Positions 16,156-24,662 are shown, counted from the stretch's first letter. The stretch is 64,000 nt of DNA from JAVDCA01 sp963819385 (GCA_963819385.1 CAWFVV010000002.1:62001-126000); one strand, 5' to 3'. The notes: generated by a model not told the origin, from the sequence alone. Program-made: numbers and translations.

Positions 16156-16524
16156 CTATCCCGGACGACGGATTGCGTGGGGCGGAGAGGTTGGCCCCGG
16201 ATTACGCTTCGCTCCATCCGGGCTACGGGACTGCCCCTGCCCGGCCGCCGCTTTCTGCCCGGGCCGCACGCCGGACATCCGCATCAGGAAGATCAGCACC
16301 TCGGCGACCGCCTTGTAGAGCTCGAGCGGGATCTCGTTGCCGATCTCGACCTCGGATAGCGCGCCCGCGAGCGAGGCGTTCTCCTCGATCGGCACGCCGT
16401 GCTCGCGCGCGGTGTCGATGATCTTCTGCCCGATCTCGCCCTTGCCTTTGGCGACGACGCGCGGCGTGCCGGGCGCCTCGTAGTGCAGCGCGACCGCGAG
16501 CTGGTTTTTCGGCGCGGTGCTCAT
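16156..16524 (-). CDS. FlhB C-terminal domain-like protein with repeat-derived tail
   Basis: 122 residues, MSTAPKNQLAVALHYEAPGTPRVVAKGKGEIGQKIIDTAREHGVPIEEN. This matches the cytoplasmic domain of the flagellar export switch FlhB (Ala-Leu-x-Tyr, VVAKG, A-x-x-x-x-VPI) but lacks the membrane half and the NPTH autocleavage site. The start overlaps the stop of the FliK-like gene by 4 bases (ATGA), so they are translationally coupled. After about residue 95 the reading enters a dispersed palindrome (16196–16229) and gives SPDGAKRNPG, so the C-terminal ~25 residues look repeat-derived. In other bacteria stand-alone FlhB-C proteins sit with orphan FliK-like genes; the role is unclear. Confidence 0.8.
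   Translation of the reverse strand: MSTAPKNQLAVALHYEAPGTPRVVAKGKGEIGQKIIDTAREHGVPIEENASLAGALSEVEIGNEIPLELYKAVAEVLIFLMRMSGVRPGQKAAAGQGQSRSPDGAKRNPGPTSPPHAIRRPG
16196..16229. repeat. Dispersed palindrome, family 2 (CCCGGAT...ATCCGGGCTAC)
   Basis: CCCGGATTACGCTTCGCTCCATCCGGGCTACG pairs with itself around GCTTCGC. A related copy in the opposite orientation lies at 39232–39268. Here it falls inside the 3' end of the FlhB-like gene and supplies its last residues. Confidence 0.7.
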
Positions 16525-18233
16525 GAGGCGCGATCCAGGAAGCGCCCCGCCGGGGCCGCCTCGCGCGGGCGCGGCGGGGTGCCGGCGCGCACCAGCACGT
16601 CGCCGGGGTCGAGTTCGGCTTGGCGCAGCGCATCGGCGAGTTGAGGCGCGTTGTCGCGCAGCTGCGTCGAGGTCTCGGGCCGCTCTGCCCACAGCGTGAC
16701 GGCGGCGCGCGAGCCGACGAGCGAGATCTGCGCATGCACGGGCCCGATCGGCTCGACGTCGAGCGAGAAGCGCGCGCGCCACGCCGCCTTCTGCCCGGCG
16801 GGCGGTGCGTTGTGGCCATCGCGCGCGATCTCGAACTGGGCAACCGCCGCGCCCTGCGGGGTCGCGAACGGCACCTCGAACAGCCAGCGCGGCCCGGAGG
16901 TCGGATCGTTGCGCATCATGGCGCTGGTCGCGCTCATGGCGCTTGCGTGATCGGGCAGCGAGGCCGCCTGCAGCAACGTCTGGCGCGCGAGCGCCGCATC
17001 GGTCTCGTTGAGCAGCACGCGGCCGATGTCGCGCGGCGACGTATCGGCCGAGATGGAGGGCGCGGCCGCCGGCTGCCCGGCGGTCGGCGCGCCGCGATAG
17101 GGCGGTGGCGGTGTGGTCGCGGTGCTCGCCGGCATGCGCGACGCGGCGTTCTGCGCGCCCGCATTCGCCCCGTTCGCCGCCGTCCCGTCGTTGCCCGTCA
17201 TCAGCGCCATCAGCGCGTTGCGGCCGTTGAGCGCGCCGGTTTCCGACATCGATCCCGGCATGGCCCCATCGAGCGCCGAGGAAATCGGCAGATCGTTCGC
17301 GAGCCACGATTTGACGACATTGCGCAACACGACCAGCGCGGCCTTGAGGTCGTCGGCCGAGCCCGCCGCGGCGCTCGGCGCGCCATCGGCGGTCGCCGAA
17401 AGCCGCGCCTCGAGGAAGAGACCCGAGCGATCGAGCGCCTGCTTCACGCTGTCGGCTGTCAGCGTCTCGTCGAGCGCCGGCGGCAACGCGAGCAGCCGCT
17501 CGGCCGCCTGTCGCACCGGCTCGGGGACCGCCGCGAGATTCGCCGCGACGCCCGCATCGGCGAACAGCGGCCCGAGCCCGCCCTGGCGCGCCGCCGAGCT
17601 CTCGACCGCGGCCGCGAGCGCCGCCGTCGCGGCGAGCACGGGGTTCGGCGCAAACGGCTGCGCCGATGCCTGCGGATCGGTGGCCGCCGCTGTGGCCCCG
17701 ATGTTGGTCGCCCCCGCCGATGCCGTGCCGGCGCTGCCGCCCGTCGTCACTGCCGGTGCAGCGGTCGGGCCGCCGGCCGCCGCGCTCTCGTCGGCTGCCG
17801 CCGCAGCCTGCGATGCGCCCGCCGAGGTCGTGACGATGGTGGCGGCCGGCTGACTCGTGGCGGTGGTGGTGATGTTGGTGGTGTTGCCAGCAGCGGCTTG
17901 CGTGCCGGCCGGGCCGCCACTGCTCTGCGCGGCGGTCGCCGTCGCACCACCCGCGCTGCCCGCGCCGGCGTTGCCGCCGTTCGCGCCGTTGCCGACCAGC
18001 GTCAGCCGCAGCCCCTGCGGCGTGTTGCTCACCGCGAGCTTGACGGTCGAGCCGGGCGTGAGCGCGACCTGGGTCAGCACCTCGAGGATGGTATTGCCGA
18101 TCGCGATCTTTGCGGCATCGCCGACCGACTGGAGCACCTGCGCCTCAACGACGTCGCCCGCGCGCAGCGCCGGCAAAGCGGCGCCCTGCTGCGGATTGAG
18201 CGCAACGGTCGGAGTCGAGACAACGAGGTCCAC
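16521..18233 (-). CDS. FliK-like flagellar hook-length control protein
   Basis: 570 residues. The GTG at 18233 is chosen because AGGAG lies 7–8 nt upstream and the next in-frame start is far off. N-terminal ~75 residues resemble an OB-like start (ALRAGDVVEAQVLQSVGDAAKIAIGNTILEVL). The middle is a long low-complexity Ala/Gly/Thr region. The C-terminal ~120 residues form the FliK globular domain: WLFEVPFATPQGAAVAQFEI, LDVEPIGPVHAQISL, LWAERPETSTQLRDNAPQLADALRQAEL. FliK normally measures hook length and switches export specificity through FlhB-C, and an FlhB-C protein is encoded immediately downstream. No other flagellar gene is in the window, so this may be a paralogue with another use. Confidence 0.8.
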   Translation of the reverse strand: MDLVVSTPTVALNPQQGAALPALRAGDVVEAQVLQSVGDAAKIAIGNTILEVLTQVALTPGSTVKLAVSNTPQGLRLTLVGNGANGGNAGAGSAGGATATAAQSSGGPAGTQAAAGNTTNITTTATSQPAATIVTTSAGASQAAAAADESAAAGGPTAAPAVTTGGSAGTASAGATNIGATAAATDPQASAQPFAPNPVLAATAALAAAVESSAARQGGLGPLFADAGVAANLAAVPEPVRQAAERLLALPPALDETLTADSVKQALDRSGLFLEARLSATADGAPSAAAGSADDLKAALVVLRNVVKSWLANDLPISSALDGAMPGSMSETGALNGRNALMALMTGNDGTAANGANAGAQNAASRMPASTATTPPPPYRGAPTAGQPAAAPSISADTSPRDIGRVLLNETDAALARQTLLQAASLPDHASAMSATSAMMRNDPTSGPRWLFEVPFATPQGAAVAQFEIARDGHNAPPAGQKAAWRARFSLDVEPIGPVHAQISLVGSRAAVTLWAERPETSTQLRDNAPQLADALRQAELDPGDVLVRAGTPPRPREAAPAGRFLDRAS

Positions 18234-18449
18234 GGGTGCTCTCCTGACGGCGCGGTGGACACGATCACCAGCGTAGCGCCACGGCGTGAACCGAACGTTA
18301 ACCAACCGTGGGAAACAGGGCGCAAAAGCGGTGCCTTGTTACGGCTCGGCTGTGGTGATGCGGCGATGGGCCTTCGCGATCAGCGGCGCACCGCCGGTGC
18401 TCGTACCGCAAGGAACGAGGCAAGAAACGCGAGCAACTGATTGAAATAG

Positions 18450-18490
18450 CCAAAATAAAAGCCCCGGCACGCAGACGCGGGTGCCGGGGC
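18450..18490 (-). terminator. Intrinsic terminator for the 76-residue gene
   Basis: On the minus strand a perfect 10-bp stem (GCCCCGGCAC / GTGCCGGGGC) with a 10-base loop is followed by TTTTATTTTGG. It lies 63 bases after the gene ending at 18553 and isolates it from the FliK-like gene. Confidence 0.85.
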
Positions 18491-18552
18491 GAGTGGGAGG
18501 GAGGGCTGTCAACGAGCCACCATCCCGGCAGATTTTGAAGGGCGTGCGACAG

Positions 18553-18783
18553 TTAGTTGACAGATGAGCGCCGCGAAAACGGTTTCGAGGCGGGCTTCGA
18601 AACCGGCTTGACGCCCTTGTCGATCTCGTCGGCCACCTGGTTCCACACGGCGTGCCCCTCGAGGTCGCCGCGCTTCTCCAGCACCTTTGCGGTCGCCCTG
18701 ACCTTGCGGCTCGCCGCCTTCCCGAGCCGCGCGCGGCAATAGCGCGCGAACATCACAACGGCATCGTGTGACGTGACCTGCAT
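18553..18783 (-). CDS. Small basic conserved hypothetical protein
   Basis: 76 residues: MQVTSHDAVVMFARYCRARLGKAASRKVRATAKVLEKRGD... Rich in Lys and Arg, with two predicted helices and no membrane segment or signal peptide. GGGAGAG lies 8 nt before the ATG, and a strong terminator follows. The shape (tripartite start VTSHDAVVMFARYCRARLG) is typical of short cytosolic hypotheticals in Bradyrhizobium relatives. Function unknown. Confidence 0.7.
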   Translation of the reverse strand: MQVTSHDAVVMFARYCRARLGKAASRKVRATAKVLEKRGDLEGHAVWNQVADEIDKGVKPVSKPASKPFSRRSSVN

Positions 18784-18889
18784 ATGGAACTCTCCCGCTG
18801 TCCACCAGCCATATAGGTCAACGCGGAGGCGGCCGAAACGATGAGTTCACGAGATGGTAACCACGCCAGGGCACCGCGACGGCGAATGC

Positions 18890-19123
18890 CTACGAATGAG
18901 CGTCGACCGCTGATCCGTCGGCAATCTTCCGCATCGTTTGGCGGCCCACGACGAACGCCGCCACTATGTTCACGACAGCACAGCCGACAGAAATCCATGC
19001 GACCGCACTCCCTCTCGCAAACTGATCGGTCGCGAAGATGGAGAATGTCCCCGCTGAAAACGATAGCGCGGCAAGGCTGATGAGCCCGTTACGGACGATG
19101 ATACGTGGGCTGCTGAGGCTCAT
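18890..19123 (-). CDS. Small two-helix membrane protein
   Basis: 77 residues: MSLSSPRIIVRNGLISLAALSFSAGTF... Two membrane helices (GLISLAALSFSAGTFSIFA and AVAWISVGCAVVNIVAAFVVG) with a short loop between. AGGAGA lies upstream of the ATG at 19123. It is divergent from the membrane protein at 19355. Unknown function. Confidence 0.65.
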   Translation of the reverse strand: MSLSSPRIIVRNGLISLAALSFSAGTFSIFATDQFARGSAVAWISVGCAVVNIVAAFVVGRQTMRKIADGSAVDAHS

Positions 19124-19354
19124 GGCTGTCTCCTGTGGATCTGATCATCTGGGGTTCTTCCCATCGTCCGGTGTCCACAGCGGGTTTGGCGCCTTTTTTT
19201 GAGACCGCCTGCTGCTCCGTCCCGCCCGACGACACGGAAGTGCCTCGCCCCGGGTCCCGCTGAAAACCGCGTCAAACCCTCTGTGGTGTGAGGGGCAAGG
19301 AGGGCGAACGCCCCTCCGGAACTCATATCCACCCATTCCCCACAGGAGATTCCC

Positions 19355-19996
19355 ATGAATGCCCGCGGCAACCGCGCCCTCAGCCTCGAGGAAGTCTACT
19401 TCCGGCCCGTCGAGGGCGGCTATCTGTACGACGCGCCCAATCCCTGGCTGGTCGGGCGGGGCGCTCGTTACATCGTCAATGAGGCGCAGCGCGCGGCCCT
19501 CCTCGACATCGTAAAGCCGCAACGCAACGGGCTGCGCATCCTCGTCCTCAGCGCCATCACGATCCCCTACATGTTCGCCGTGGCCTGGCTCTGGGCAGCG
19601 ACATCGCACGGCCATGTCGGCAATCTCGCGATGGTCGGCGAGATGGTGACGATGCTCGTGCCGTTCTACCTTCTGGGCATCGCCTACCGCTTCCGCTACC
19701 TCGCCCGCATTGCGCCGGTGGTCTCGACCGCGATCGAGACCGACCAGACATTCTCGACCAGCGAGCGCACCCGCGCGATCTACGATCGGCTGCCGCTCTG
19801 GATGCTGATCCTCTTCGCCGTGATCTGGCCAATTCAGGCGATCACAAGCATGATGTGGATGCTGAACCGCGCCAATTCGCCTGCACTTGCCAGCGACGTG
19901 CACTTTTACATCCACGCGCTGATCGCGCTGGCGGCGTGCGCAACAACGGCCATGATCATCTACGCCCTGATCAATCGCCGCCGGCGAGAGGTGTAG
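19355..19996 (+). CDS. Hypothetical membrane protein with four helices
   Basis: 213 residues. After a ~65-residue cytoplasmic start (LSLEEVYFRPVEGGYLYDAPNPWLVGRGARYIVNEAQRAALLDIV) there are membrane helices at about 70–90, 100–120, 150–170 and 185–205. Strong site CAGGAGA upstream of the ATG. The N-terminal part looks structured and conserved, but I do not recognise the family. A hairpin at 20043–20073 ends the transcript. Confidence 0.7.
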   Translation: MNARGNRALSLEEVYFRPVEGGYLYDAPNPWLVGRGARYIVNEAQRAALLDIVKPQRNGLRILVLSAITIPYMFAVAWLWAATSHGHVGNLAMVGEMVTMLVPFYLLGIAYRFRYLARIAPVVSTAIETDQTFSTSERTRAIYDRLPLWMLILFAVIWPIQAITSMMWMLNRANSPALASDVHFYIHALIALAACATTAMIIYALINRRRREV

Positions 19997-20042
19997 GCCG
20001 GTCGATCCGACACTTCTTTCGTCCTCAACCTATACCTTTGAG

Positions 20043-20073
20043 ACGTCTGCCGTTGCTCTGAGACGGCAGACGT
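20043..20073. terminator. Bidirectional hairpin terminator between convergent genes
   Basis: Perfect 11-bp stem ACGTCTGCCGT / ACGGCAGACGT with a 9-base loop, then TTCG on the plus strand. It lies between the membrane protein ending at 19996 and the ATP12 gene ending at 20093. The T tract is short. Confidence 0.65.
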
Positions 20074-20092
20074 TTCGCGTTGGAGCAAGCGC

Positions 20093-20866
20093 CTATCCCA
20101 TGAGCTCCAGCACCCGCACGGCCGCCTGCATCTCGGCGATCCGTGCGGCGCGGCGCGCCTGGGCGAGCTCGTCCTCGCCCCACTGCTCGATGTTCCAGTC
20201 CTCGTCGACATGGGCGGCCGCCCAGGCGGCGTCGGGCGCGAGCGCGCCGCGCGCGAGCGCGAGCGCGATCAGCGCCGAGCCCGTGAGCGTCATCACGGCA
20301 TGCACGGCGCCGAGCCGCCAGGCATCATCGGGAACGGCGCGGCGCGCCGCCGCGATCGCATGCGCGGGCTGCGTCACGAAGTTGATGCCCTGCGTGATGA
20401 CGAAGCGTGCCGAAAGCTCGTCACGCGCGAACGCGAGGATCGGATCCCAATGACGCGCCTGGCGCGCGACCAGCGCGTCGGGCGCCTCGGCGCGGTAGTA
20501 GACGAGGTCTGAGCCGAGATACTTCTCGATCTCGGCGACGATCTCGGGCGCCGCGGCCGCAACGCCGTCGATGATCGTATTGGCGAGCCGGGTGAGCGGC
20601 ATCTTGGCGGGATCGATCACCTCGGCCTGCGCGTCCCATTCGGCGCCGATCGCCTCGCCGAGCGCGCGCGTCGGCGCCGCGAGCGGACGGCGCGCCGGCG
20701 TCCGCACCGGACGCCCGTCGAGCGCGACCACGAAGCCCTCCGCCTGCTCGACGAGCGCGACCGCGCGATAGAAGCGTTTGCGCAGCGTCGGCCGCACGGA
20801 GCGGCGCGCCGCCTCGGTCGGATCGATCGGCTCCGCCGTGAAGATATCCTCGAACACGTCGCGCAT
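20093..20866 (-). CDS. ATP12 family F1-ATPase assembly chaperone
   Basis: 257 residues. ATP12 binds the alpha subunit of F1-ATPase before hexamer assembly; it is found in mitochondria and alphaproteobacteria. Recognisable: RKRFYRAVALVEQAEGFVVALDGRPVRTPARRPL at the start, EWDAQAEVIDPAKMPLTRLANTIIDGV, SDLVYYRAEAPDALVARQARHWDPIL, and the C-terminal DEDWNIEQWGEDELAQARRAAR. All are classic ATP12 blocks. ATG at 20866. It stands apart from any ATP synthase gene here. Confidence 0.93.
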   Translation of the reverse strand: MRDVFEDIFTAEPIDPTEAARRSVRPTLRKRFYRAVALVEQAEGFVVALDGRPVRTPARRPLAAPTRALGEAIGAEWDAQAEVIDPAKMPLTRLANTIIDGVAAAAPEIVAEIEKYLGSDLVYYRAEAPDALVARQARHWDPILAFARDELSARFVITQGINFVTQPAHAIAAARRAVPDDAWRLGAVHAVMTLTGSALIALALARGALAPDAAWAAAHVDEDWNIEQWGEDELAQARRAARIAEMQAAVRVLELMG

Positions 20867-20914
20867 GGCTGTCGGTCACGTGGCGGCAGGGCGTTCCGCC
20901 ACGGGCATCTTTAT

Positions 20915-21056
20915 CCTCCCCTCTCCGATTTGGGGAGAGGGTGGCGAGCTCTCCAGTGTTGCCGTCGGCAAGCCCAAGGGCGAACGCCGCGCCGGGTGAG
21001 GCCGGCTCGGAATTTCAATTCGAGCGCCGAGCGCCCCTCACCCGGCCGCCTGGGTC
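20915..21056. repeat. Intergenic palindromic repeat (CTCCCCTCTCC.../CCCTCACCCGG type)
   Basis: CCTCCCCTCTCCGATTTGGGGAGAGGGTGG forms a hairpin, followed by GCCGTCGGCAAGCCCAAGGGCGAACGCC, then GGGTGAGGC and the inverse GCCCCTCACCCGGCC. The GGCAAGCCCAAGG piece recurs at 16116. The right edge overlaps the 3' end of the ChrB-domain gene. Confidence 0.55.
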
Positions 21057-21466
21057 TTGCAATAGGCATAGAGCGCGTCATAGGCCGGAAACTGGCGCGC
21101 CATGTTGTCGAAATCGTCCTTGCTGGTCGCCTGGAAGCCGGTCGCATAGGCGTAGAGGCCCGCGGACTCCGGCGTCAGGTCGCGGTGCGGCGTGTCGGCG
21201 CCGCGCACGATCAGCGCGAGGCGCTTAAGCGCCGGATCGTCGATCTTGTATTTGGCGAGGATCGCATCGAACGAGCACTCGTCGCCGTGATGTCCAAGCT
21301 CGACGCCCGGCACATCGTAGGGGATCGCCTGCTCGCGCGCCGCGACCGCCGTCACCTGATCGGCCGGAACGAACAGAAACTCCGGCGCGCGATCGACGAA
21401 GCGGCTGATCAGCCAGGGGCACGCGATGCGGTCGACGCGTGCCTTCTCTCGAGTCACCCATTTCAT
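21038..21466 (-). CDS. ChrB C-terminal domain-like protein
   Basis: 142 residues: MKWVTREKARVDRIACPWLISRFVDRAPEFLFVPADQV, then VPGVELGHHGDECSFDAILAKYKI and a helical C-terminus. This is the conserved C-terminal domain of ChrB, the chromate-sensing regulator of chrBA loci, here without the N-terminal DNA-binding half. The conserved Cys/His residues (IACPW, LGHHGDECSF) suggest metal or oxyanion binding. No chrA transporter is adjacent, so chromate resistance is not established. Strong AAGGAGG upstream of the ATG. It follows the beta-propeller gene by 27 bases, so they form an operon. Confidence 0.8.
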   Translation of the reverse strand: MKWVTREKARVDRIACPWLISRFVDRAPEFLFVPADQVTAVAAREQAIPYDVPGVELGHHGDECSFDAILAKYKIDDPALKRLALIVRGADTPHRDLTPESAGLYAYATGFQATSKDDFDNMARQFPAYDALYAYCKTQAAG

Positions 21467-21493
21467 GTCTGCCTCCTTGGCTTCGGAAAAAGA

Positions 21494-22435
21494 TCAATTC
21501 ACCCGATAGATCGCGGCGCGGTGCGTCGCGGGCAGGAAAGCGTAGAGCCGGTCGCCCGCACGCGAGAGCGCCGTCGTATGCGCGCCCTGCTCGGTCACGA
21601 CGCTGCCGATGCGCTCCATCGTGTCCGTGGCGAAGACGTCGATCACGCCCGGATCCCCGATCGCGACATAGAGCTGGCGTCGCTCGCGGTTGAAGAACAC
21701 GACATCCGGCACGCCACTGAGCGGCCGCTCGCCGAGGATCCGGCCCGAACCGGCATCGAGCGTAATCAGGATCGCGGCGTCGCACGCGCAAAACAGCCGG
21801 CGCGTCGCGGGATCGAGGTCCAGTCCGTGCGGTCCCGCGGCCGGCACCGCGAGCGTGCGCGCGATGCGGTCCGGGTCACGCGCATCCACGACCACGATCT
21901 GCGGCGGATCGGCGATGTTGACGTAGAAGACATCGGCCACCGGATCGTGCAGCGCCCAGCGCGTGCGGCCCGCAACCTCGATGGCGCTGCGCATCCGTCC
22001 CGCCGCGAGGTCGACCATCGAGAGCGTATAGGAGCCCGCGACCGCCGGGTCGCCGACGTTGGCGGCGAGGATCAGGCCGCGCCGCGCGTCGAAGGCGAGC
22101 CCGTTCGGGCGCAGCCCGACCGCGATCTTGCGCACGCGCGGATCGGCGCCGGGCGCGAATATGCCGATCGTGTTCTCGGTGCGGGCCGACGCGATGATCA
22201 ATTGCGCCTCGTCGCTGACGAACACGCCGGCGACGCCCGGAAGCTCCGGAACGCTGAACAGGTGCCGGCCCGTGGTCGGATCGAAGACATCCACCGCGTC
22301 ATTCGCGGTGTGCGCCACGTAGACGTGGCCGCTCGCGGCGTGGACGGCTGCATGATCGAAGCCGCCGAGGCCCGCATGCGCCGGTAGCGCGACATATCCG
22401 GCGTGGCAAAGCGGATCATATGTGATCACTGTCAT
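21494..22435 (-). CDS. YncE-like beta-propeller (YVTN repeat) protein
   Basis: 313 residues of repeated units such as VYVAHTANDAVDVFDPTTGRHLFSV, GRDP-type turns and LYVAIGDPGVIDVFATDTMERIGSV, each about 40–45 residues, giving a seven-bladed propeller. There is no signal peptide with the chosen start (MTVITYDPLCHAG, 22435), unlike periplasmic YncE; the ATG at 22465 adds ten residues without making one. It lies upstream of the ChrB-domain gene in the same operon. Propellers of this type bind ligands or scaffold proteins; the partner is unknown. Confidence 0.75.
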   Translation of the reverse strand: MTVITYDPLCHAGYVALPAHAGLGGFDHAAVHAASGHVYVAHTANDAVDVFDPTTGRHLFSVPELPGVAGVFVSDEAQLIIASARTENTIGIFAPGADPRVRKIAVGLRPNGLAFDARRGLILAANVGDPAVAGSYTLSMVDLAAGRMRSAIEVAGRTRWALHDPVADVFYVNIADPPQIVVVDARDPDRIARTLAVPAAGPHGLDLDPATRRLFCACDAAILITLDAGSGRILGERPLSGVPDVVFFNRERRQLYVAIGDPGVIDVFATDTMERIGSVVTEQGAHTTALSRAGDRLYAFLPATHRAAIYRVN

Positions 22436-22940
22436 GGGTGTGCGTTTCCAAGCTCTCGCTGCCACGTCGCGAGACGCGGTGAGCGAAACTGCAGCGCTTG
22501 GGCGTCATGCCTTGACGTCGCCGGGCGTCTGCAATGGGCCCGACCGGAAAAACGGCGCGCGTCAGCGCCGCGCGGCCGACGCCGCGCCGCCGCATCCGTC
22601 GAAGCAACGAAATGGTGCTCGTCTCAAATGGGAGAGTTTGCGGGTGCAGAAAAAATCCGGGCCGTCCATGCATGCGCTCCTCTTGGACCAGCGAGGTCCC
22701 GGGTTGCGCAGAGCTTGGACGACCCTGTGGCGGCCATCTGACGGGGAGCCTGCAGTTCCCCTATGCGGCAAAAGCTAATGTAGGGCCTGCGGGCGCGCAA
22801 GGGCATGCAAGGGTATATTGTGCGGAACCTGCGGCGGGTGCTGTCCATTCTTAAGTCAATCGCTCGGGAAAACGCAGGCTCCCGATCAGACGGTTTCCGT
22901 CCAAGCTCTGCGCAACGCTCGCTTGTCGAGAGGCTTGCGC
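22436..22940. other. 505-base intergenic region, no gene supported
   Basis: It lies between the leftward propeller gene and the rightward secreted protein, so promoters for both should be here. Several short open frames exist, but they are Arg/Pro-rich, have no good start sites and overlap one another. GCAGGGTATATTG-like AT-rich sequence near 22810–22820 is the most promoter-like part. I see no RNA gene. Confidence 0.35.
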
Positions 22941-23621
22941 ATGGACGGATCGATGAGTTCCATTTCGTTTGGCAGCTTGCGCGGATGCGCCCGCATCGCC
23001 GGCGCGGCGCGCGTCACATGCATCTTGGTTGCGGCCGCGACGATGACGACCCTCGCCGCGCGCGCGGACACCACGACGCCGGGCGGCAGTCGACTGGCGA
23101 GCGTCGAGCTTGGCGACACGCCGGCGACACGCGGCCGCACCGCCACGATGCGCGTGCCCGCGACCACGTCGGACCTCGGCGCCGCCGAGCCGACCGTTAC
23201 GGCCGGCGAGCCGAAGGTCACCATCTATCGCGCCGAGCCGCCGCAGAATTTCATCATCGATCTTCGTCTCAACCCGGCCTCGGACCAGGCGGAAAGCGAG
23301 ATCGCGCTGCGCCTCCTGAGCCCGCGCGACTACTACGTGGTCCGCCTCGATGGCCGCGGCGAAAGAGTGGCTTTCCTGCGGGTCGCCGATGGCCGCGCGC
23401 ACGAGATCGCGGGCGTCGAATGCCCGGTGGCCGCCAATGCGTGGCACGACCTGCGCGTCCAGGCGCAAGCCAACCGCTTCACCGTGACGCTCGACGGCGA
23501 TTGGTTGTTCACCGCCTACGATGCGGCCTTGCCGCAGTCGGGACGCCTGGCGGTGTGGACCGGAGCCGGAAGCGCCGTGCGGTTCGACGCGATCGCGGTC
23601 ACGCCTTTGGCCCCGGAGTGA
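22941..23621 (+). CDS. Secreted protein with LamG/DUF1080-like domain
   Basis: 226 residues. The ATG at 22941 follows GAGAGG; an ATG at 22953 is possible. Signal peptide about 1–40 (ARVTCILVAAATMTTLAARA). The C-terminal ~140 residues look like a concanavalin-like jelly roll: NFIIDLRLNPASDQAESEIALRLLSPRDYYVVRLDGRGERVAFLRV, WHDLRVQAQANRFTVTLDGDWLFTAYD, and GRLAVWTGAGSAVRFDAIAV. This is the pattern of 3-keto-disaccharide hydrolase/LamG carbohydrate-binding folds. Catalytic residues are not evident, so ligand binding is more likely. It is convergent with the HAD gene. Confidence 0.65.
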   Translation: MDGSMSSISFGSLRGCARIAGAARVTCILVAAATMTTLAARADTTTPGGSRLASVELGDTPATRGRTATMRVPATTSDLGAAEPTVTAGEPKVTIYRAEPPQNFIIDLRLNPASDQAESEIALRLLSPRDYYVVRLDGRGERVAFLRVADGRAHEIAGVECPVAANAWHDLRVQAQANRFTVTLDGDWLFTAYDAALPQSGRLAVWTGAGSAVRFDAIAVTPLAPE

Positions 23622-23629
23622 TTTCCGCC

Positions 23630-24352
23630 TTAAGCCTTGGCGAAAGCGGATGCGGCTAGAGGGTGTCCGGGATCCGCGCTCGCTGCCCACAGTCGGTCGA
23701 TCGCCGCCTCCAGCTCATCGAAGTGATCAATCATCGCGTCGGCGCCAACCTGCACCAGCGCGGCAGGCTGGTGATAGCCCCAGGTGACTCCGATCGCGCG
23801 GGCGCCGGCGGCGTGCGCCATTTCGATATCGAAGGTGGTGTCGCCGATCATCACGGTTTCGTGCGGCGCCGCGCCCGTCGCCGCCATGGCGGCGAGCACC
23901 ATGCCGGGATGCGGCTTGGAGGGCGCGTCATCCGAGGTGTGGATCGTGGCGAAGCACGCGCTCAGGCCGTGGCGGCCGAGCACCCGGTGCGCGCCGCGCT
24001 GCGATTTGCCGGTTGCCATGCCGAGCACCGTGTCGGATCGTCGCGCCAGCGCCTCGACCGCCGCGCGGGCTCCCGGATAAAGCGGCTCGAGGTCGTCGGG
24101 CGCGGCGCGCAGCGTCGAAAAGGCATTGCGATAGGCCGCGACCAGGCTGTCGATCTGGTATGCTGGCCCGTCCGCACTACCTTCGGCCAAGCGCGCGAAC
24201 GCGATCGGCAGCGAGAGCCCGACCACGCCCAGCAACCGTTCCCGCGCCGGCACGGATAGACCATTGGCCTCAAATGCTTGCCGCATCGCAGCGCAAATTT
24301 TGTCCTGGCTGTCGACGAGCGTGCCGTCGCAATCGAAAACGATCAATTTCAA
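23630..24352 (-). CDS. HAD-superfamily phosphatase, phosphoglycolate phosphatase-like
   Basis: 240 residues. HAD motif I is FDCDGTLVDS at residues 5–14 (nucleophile Asp7, acid Asp9), motif II is MATGKS, motif III lysine in SKPHPGM, and motif IV is MIGDTTFDIEMA. The helical cap follows motif I. It resembles Gph-type phosphatases, which hydrolyse 2-phosphoglycolate, but substrate choice within this group is not readable from sequence. In related bacteria such genes often lie near the ATP12 gene, as here. Confidence 0.85.
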   Translation of the reverse strand: MKLIVFDCDGTLVDSQDKICAAMRQAFEANGLSVPARERLLGVVGLSLPIAFARLAEGSADGPAYQIDSLVAAYRNAFSTLRAAPDDLEPLYPGARAAVEALARRSDTVLGMATGKSQRGAHRVLGRHGLSACFATIHTSDDAPSKPHPGMVLAAMAATGAAPHETVMIGDTTFDIEMAHAAGARAIGVTWGYHQPAALVQVGADAMIDHFDELEAAIDRLWAASADPGHPLAASAFAKA

Positions 24353-24662
24353 GGATTTATGTCCGATTTTGCCGATGTTATGGGGCGCCTTTTATGGCAT
24401 GCTGGGCCGTCCTGGAAAGGGCCACAAATGCCCGCCTAAACAGCGGTGTCGCACTGGCTGTGACTTGCACGCCACGCCGCGCTGCATCGCTCCAGAACGG
24501 GTGGTATCGGCGTTTGTGCTCTATTAAAATCTCCTCAGGATTCGGCGGCTACAGTCGGACCCGGGGAGAGAACCCAACCTTGGGGCGTAAGAAGGCGCGT
24601 CACGCGATCGGCGGTGCGTGCGTCGAAACGCATCGGGCCGGGTAAGCGTGGTCGAGGAGGAA
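24353..24662. promoter_or_regulatory. Divergent gap before the 2-oxoglutarate oxidoreductase operon
   Basis: A 310-base gap between the leftward HAD gene and the rightward GltD-like gene. It is somewhat less GC-rich than its flanks near 24353–24410 and 24520–24545. It should contain the operon promoter, but no clear -35/-10 pair or riboswitch is seen. GAGGAGGAA at its right end is the ribosome binding site of the first gene. Confidence 0.35.

Noticed and set aside
14360..16318. Long plus-strand frame opposite pccB
   Set aside because: It covers a clear carboxyltransferase gene on the other strand and has the composition of an antisense shadow in high-GC DNA.
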